DNA from: Blastomyces gilchristii SLH14081 | Taxonomy: Eukaryota; Ascomycota; Eurotiomycetes; Onygenales; Ajellomycetaceae | Assembly: GCF_000003855.2 (NCBI RefSeq) | Contig: NW_003101666.1 | Span: 785,129 to 849,128, forward strand | Reading direction: 5' to 3' | Length of the DNA stretch: 64,000 nucleotides | Part shown: positions 60,919-64,000 of the stretch, piece after piece | Position numbering within the stretch: the first letter of the stretch is position 1 | Layout of the letters: each line of letters opens with the position of its first letter | Made by a program: the position numbers and the translations under genes | The notes under the pieces: model-generated | What the model saw: only the letters and a program-made list of their open reading frames with translations | Databases searched by the model: none | Told to the model about the DNA's origin: nothing

Positions 60919-63214
60919 TACTAAATATCTGAGTTTTATTATAGAAGCTAGTAAGAGAATTTGAATGAATTCTGAGAAAGTCTTTATCATTCTTAAATGA
61001 GAAGCTTCATATACTGTGAAAGATGTATAAAGCTTCATCAGATTTGCTAACTTCTATCAGCAATTTATACAAAACTTCTCAGATATTGTGAGATCACTTA
61101 TAGAACTTATTAAGAAGAACTCAGTATTTCAGTGATCAGCAGACACTGAAGCTGTATTTATACAAATGAAGAAGATATTCATCAATATCTCTCTGCTAAT
61201 GATATTTAACTCTGATTATAAGACAGTTATTGAAGCTGATTTCTCTGACTATATAATAGAAGAAGTAATATTGTAATATAATAATGAAGATGTTCTATAA
61301 TCATGTGTCTTCATGTCTAAGAAACTGAGTTCTGCTGAATGCAATTATGAGATCTATGATAAGAAACTTCTCATAATTGTACACTGTCTAGAAGAATAAG
61401 ACTTCAAACTCTGAAGTGTCTCTAAATTTGAGATAATCACAGATCATAAGAATCTCAAATACTTCATAATAATCTGTAAACTCACTGAATAACAGATATA
61501 ATGATCAGAGTTTCTAAGTCACTTTCATTTTACAATACACTACTGCCCTGGCAGTAAGAACTTGATGACAGAGGCCCTCTCATAACAAGAATAAGATATG
61601 CTATTCAATGTAATAGATACACACTGAATGAATTGAGAATATCAACTCTTGAATCTGAAGATATTAGTTAATTATAATGAGATCATTTATGACACTATAC
61701 ATGCTTCACTGATCGGAACATTCTTCAGATCTACACTGAATAAATTATAATATACAACAGCTCAAACTGATGAACTTCTCTAAAGACTCACTGAAGCAGT
61801 ATGTTAAGAAACACTCTGATTTCTCTCAGAACTATATATAAGAACTGATATCTCAGAATGTTCAATCAATGATAATAACACTCTATAATTCTGTGAATGA
61901 TGCTGAGTCTCTCACTTCAAACTCTTATACATCTGAATAATGTAAGAGATACATGATTTGTATATAACTGATTATTCAGACTGTGAATAACTGTACAGAA
62001 TAATCTTCTGAGAGTTCTACTGATCTGAGATATTAAACAGTATTAGACACTTTATTCAAAACTGCAATCATTGTTCTTCTATCATCTTATGAAAGAACTG
62101 TAGAAAAGATCTGCTGAAACTGCTTGATATTTCTGATAGAATCTGATAAGATGTGATAATTGACTTCACTGTTAATCTCTCTGAGAGTAAGAATTGTAGG
62201 AACATTCTGATCATCATGAATTGATTGAGCAAAGATGTAATATTGTAACCTTGTAACAAGATGAATACTGAATAAGTTACTGAAGCTTTTCTACAGAGCT
62301 CATTCTATTGAATGCATGAATTACTGAGATCTATAGTATTGAATTAAGACTGTCAATTGATAAGTACTCTCTGAACAAGAATCTGTCAAGTTCTCAAGAT
62401 TATATATCATCTGTTAACTGCCTATCACTTCAAGATTGATGATATGTCAGAATGAACAATTCAGACTGTGAAGAATTATCTTTGTAAGTTCTGCAATCAC
62501 TTATAAGATAATTGACATGCTCTTCTTCTACATGCAGAGATTACTATCAATGATCAAGATACTGTTTCAACAGATGTAAGCCTGTTCTTTCTTACACACA
62601 GTTATTATATGAAGATGTTAGATCTTTTAGAGATTACACAGTTCATATCAAACCTCTGCAGTTCAATTCAGATCACTGATAATATAGTAACAAAACTCTG
62701 AGACATCTGCAACTGAGCAGAAGCCTTCATAAGAAGTACTAAACAAGATTAAGAAGATTAAGTTAATATCTGACAAGATTCTGCAGAGCAGTATAAGATA
62801 GAAGATCTTGTATGATTGAATCTCAAGAATATACAGACTACACACTCATCCTGTACATTGAACTATTACTATGTGAAATACACAGTGACAGAGGTTCTAG
62901 ACAGTCACAACTACTGTCTTGATACTTCATCAGAGATTTATAATATGTTTTATATGAGCTTGCTCCGCTGCATCATCACTGATCTGTTTCCTTCTCAACT
63001 GACTTTCAACTGACAACTGCCAGAGATCATAGAAGAAGATAATGAACTTGAATGAGAGATTGAGAATATTATTGATGAGAGACTCTGCAGCTGCAGCTGA
63101 TAATATCTTGTAAAATGAGTCAGATATAATCATCTGACCTGAACTCTGAGTTCCACATTATCTGAAACAGCAGCTCTTGACTGATGGAAACTACTTCTGA
63201 AAAGAGGGAACTAA
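60919..63214 (+). pseudogene. G1b RT end, RNase H, integrase and chromodomain remnant
   Basis: Continuation of G1b pol. RT end and RNase H (about 60930-61480; [18 protein letters not shown] pattern at 61320-61375), the end-of-RNase-H motif HYCPGSKNLMTE (about 61535-61575), integrase (about 61850-62600; QDTVSTDVSLFFLTHSYY near 62560-62610 follows the family), and a chromodomain at 63040-63200 (ENIIDERL, YLVK-stop-VRYNHLT-stop-TL, where both Trp codons are TGA). Many stops; inactive. Confidence 0.8.
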
Positions 63215-63523
63215 TGTGGCGGGCTGTGCCTGATCAATTATATAGACTATTCTATTACACTTCACAGATTTCAATCACTTCATTCTTGAACACATACACT
63301 CTGATTCTCAGCCATTCTCAATCACTGATTCTCAGCTGCTATGAATGCGTATAGATTCTTCCACTCTGAAGCTCATCATGTACACCATCACATACATGTA
63401 TAAATATTCACTTCAATCACTGATTCTCACACTTTCTCTTTCTTTTTCTTCTCTAATGTTTTTCTCTTTGTTATATAAGACTTATAAATATTATACTGAT
63501 CTATTCAGCGTAGGCCTCTTACA
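63215..63523 (+). repeat. G1b 3' LTR
   Basis: 309 bp, TGTGGCGGGCTGTGCC...CTCTTACA. TATA-like box at 63399-63406. Compared with the 5' LTR, nearly all CpG sites in the first 170 bp are lost (CTGTGCCTGATC, ATCACTTC, CTCAATCACTGATTCTCAGCTGC); few remain, including one near 63347. Confidence 0.95.
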
Positions 63524-63528
63524 CAGAT

Positions 63529-64000
63529 CTTCTATCTTATATTGCTCAGCAGAGTCTTAGTGAACATTGATTCAGTTCGCTTGATCTTGTTTAGTACTTA
63601 TTATAAAGATCTCTGTTCAGTTGTGAGTATCTCAGAGCTTTATTACTATATTATCAGCAATCTGAATTGAACTGTGAAGATTTAATATATACTGTGTGAT
63701 TTTTAGAAGCTCTAACACTTTTATGTAATAACTGTGTGTAAAAAAGAATGAGCTTATATCTGTTAAAACAGTATCTCAGTCATTGATAATAACTTCAGTG
63801 TATAGAAGAAGGTCATACTAGTTATTTTATAAATAGTTATAGAACTTATGAAGATAATTCTCCACTGTCTAAATTATTTATTCTGATATATTATCAGCCT
63901 CAGAGTGATAAGCAGTTAATAAATAGTGTATAATCTTGAGAACTTAATAGATTCTTGTTCAGAGAGTACTTATAAATTGACAGTCTTGATCTGATACAAC
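63529..64000. other. AT-rich flank of G1b, unassigned
   Basis: Continues the decayed AT-rich block to the window edge. With 56693-56778 it forms the pre-insertion site of G1b. No coding frame or known repeat from this window was recognised. Confidence 0.5.

Larger units (their letters stand above)
56784..63523 (+). mobile_element. Complete Gypsy chromovirus of family G1 (G1b)
   Basis: 5' LTR 56784-57093, 3' LTR 63215-63523, target duplication CAGAT at 56779-56783 and 63524-63528. A polypurine tract AAAAGAGGGAA (63200-63210) precedes the 3' LTR. Without the nested SINE (59845-60918 plus one TSD) the element is about 5.65 kb, normal for Ty3/Gypsy. Coding order on the plus strand: gag, protease, RT, RNase H, integrase, chromodomain. 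Mutated throughout except the outer part of the 5' LTR. Confidence 0.95.

Overview
The window is nuclear DNA of a filamentous ascomycete, most probably Eurotiales (Aspergillus/Penicillium type). Intron-rich genes with 50-150 nt introns, GT...CTRAC...AG splice signals and proteins of clear Aspergillus-like sequence fill the first 13.8 kb. From about 14.3 kb to the end there is an AT-rich, CpG-poor block of nested, hypermutated transposons (RIP-like decay). I see no live host gene in that block. Species cannot be decided from the sequence alone.

Euchromatic part (1-14280): the 5' part of arp8 (INO80 subunit, minus strand, running off the left edge), a divergent promoter region, arl1 (Arf-like GTPase, plus), a convergent gap, an SP-family MFS sugar transporter (minus), about 5 kb without a recognisable gene, and a peroxisomal-type catalase (plus) ending with a Ser-Arg-Leu targeting tripeptide. 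The catalase stops only about 0.5 kb before the repeat block. These are ordinary single-copy genes, not a cluster.

Repeat block (14280-64000): target-site duplications (TSDs) let most of the nest be untangled. A Gypsy-family-1 (G1) 3' end at 17041-17575 is followed by a plus-strand LINE (LINE-B, 17584-18616 and 41611-47456). A minus-strand Gypsy-family-2 element (G2-outer, 18617-41610, TSD GYGAC) sits in its 5' UTR. Inside G2-outer lie a plus-strand sibling (G2-inner, 20805-36018, TSD TTTTC) and a 506-bp hAT-like MITE (37866-38371, 8-bp TSD). Inside G2-inner lies a nearly full-length minus-strand LINE (LINE-A, 27391-35260, 13-bp TSD). LINE-B is cut near its 3' end by a truncated G1 element (47457-50589), followed by a 5'-truncated LINE (LINE-C) and the 3' part of a third Gypsy family (G3). 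The right side holds a complete G1 element with both LTRs (56784-63523, TSD CAGAT), itself split by a tRNA-headed SINE whose 3' third is the LINE tail. Two copies of another tRNA-derived SINE lie at 14623-14996 and 53790-54162. A 445-base run of N lies in LINE-A ORF1.

The LINEs have ORF1 with zinc knuckles and ORF2 with AP endonuclease, RT and RNase H (Tad1/I-like layout). All three Gypsy families show a chromodomain remnant after integrase, so they are chromoviruses. No internal frame looks functional; lost tryptophan codons are mostly TGA.

Most interesting: in several retroelements of different families and both orientations, the 5'-most 100-500 bp kept its CpG content while the rest, including the 3' LTR that was identical at insertion, is mutated. 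Also notable are the SINE-LINE tail sharing, a poorly explained ~1.5-1.9 kb region between chromodomain and 3' LTR in family G2, and an apparently unmutated MITE inside a mutated element.
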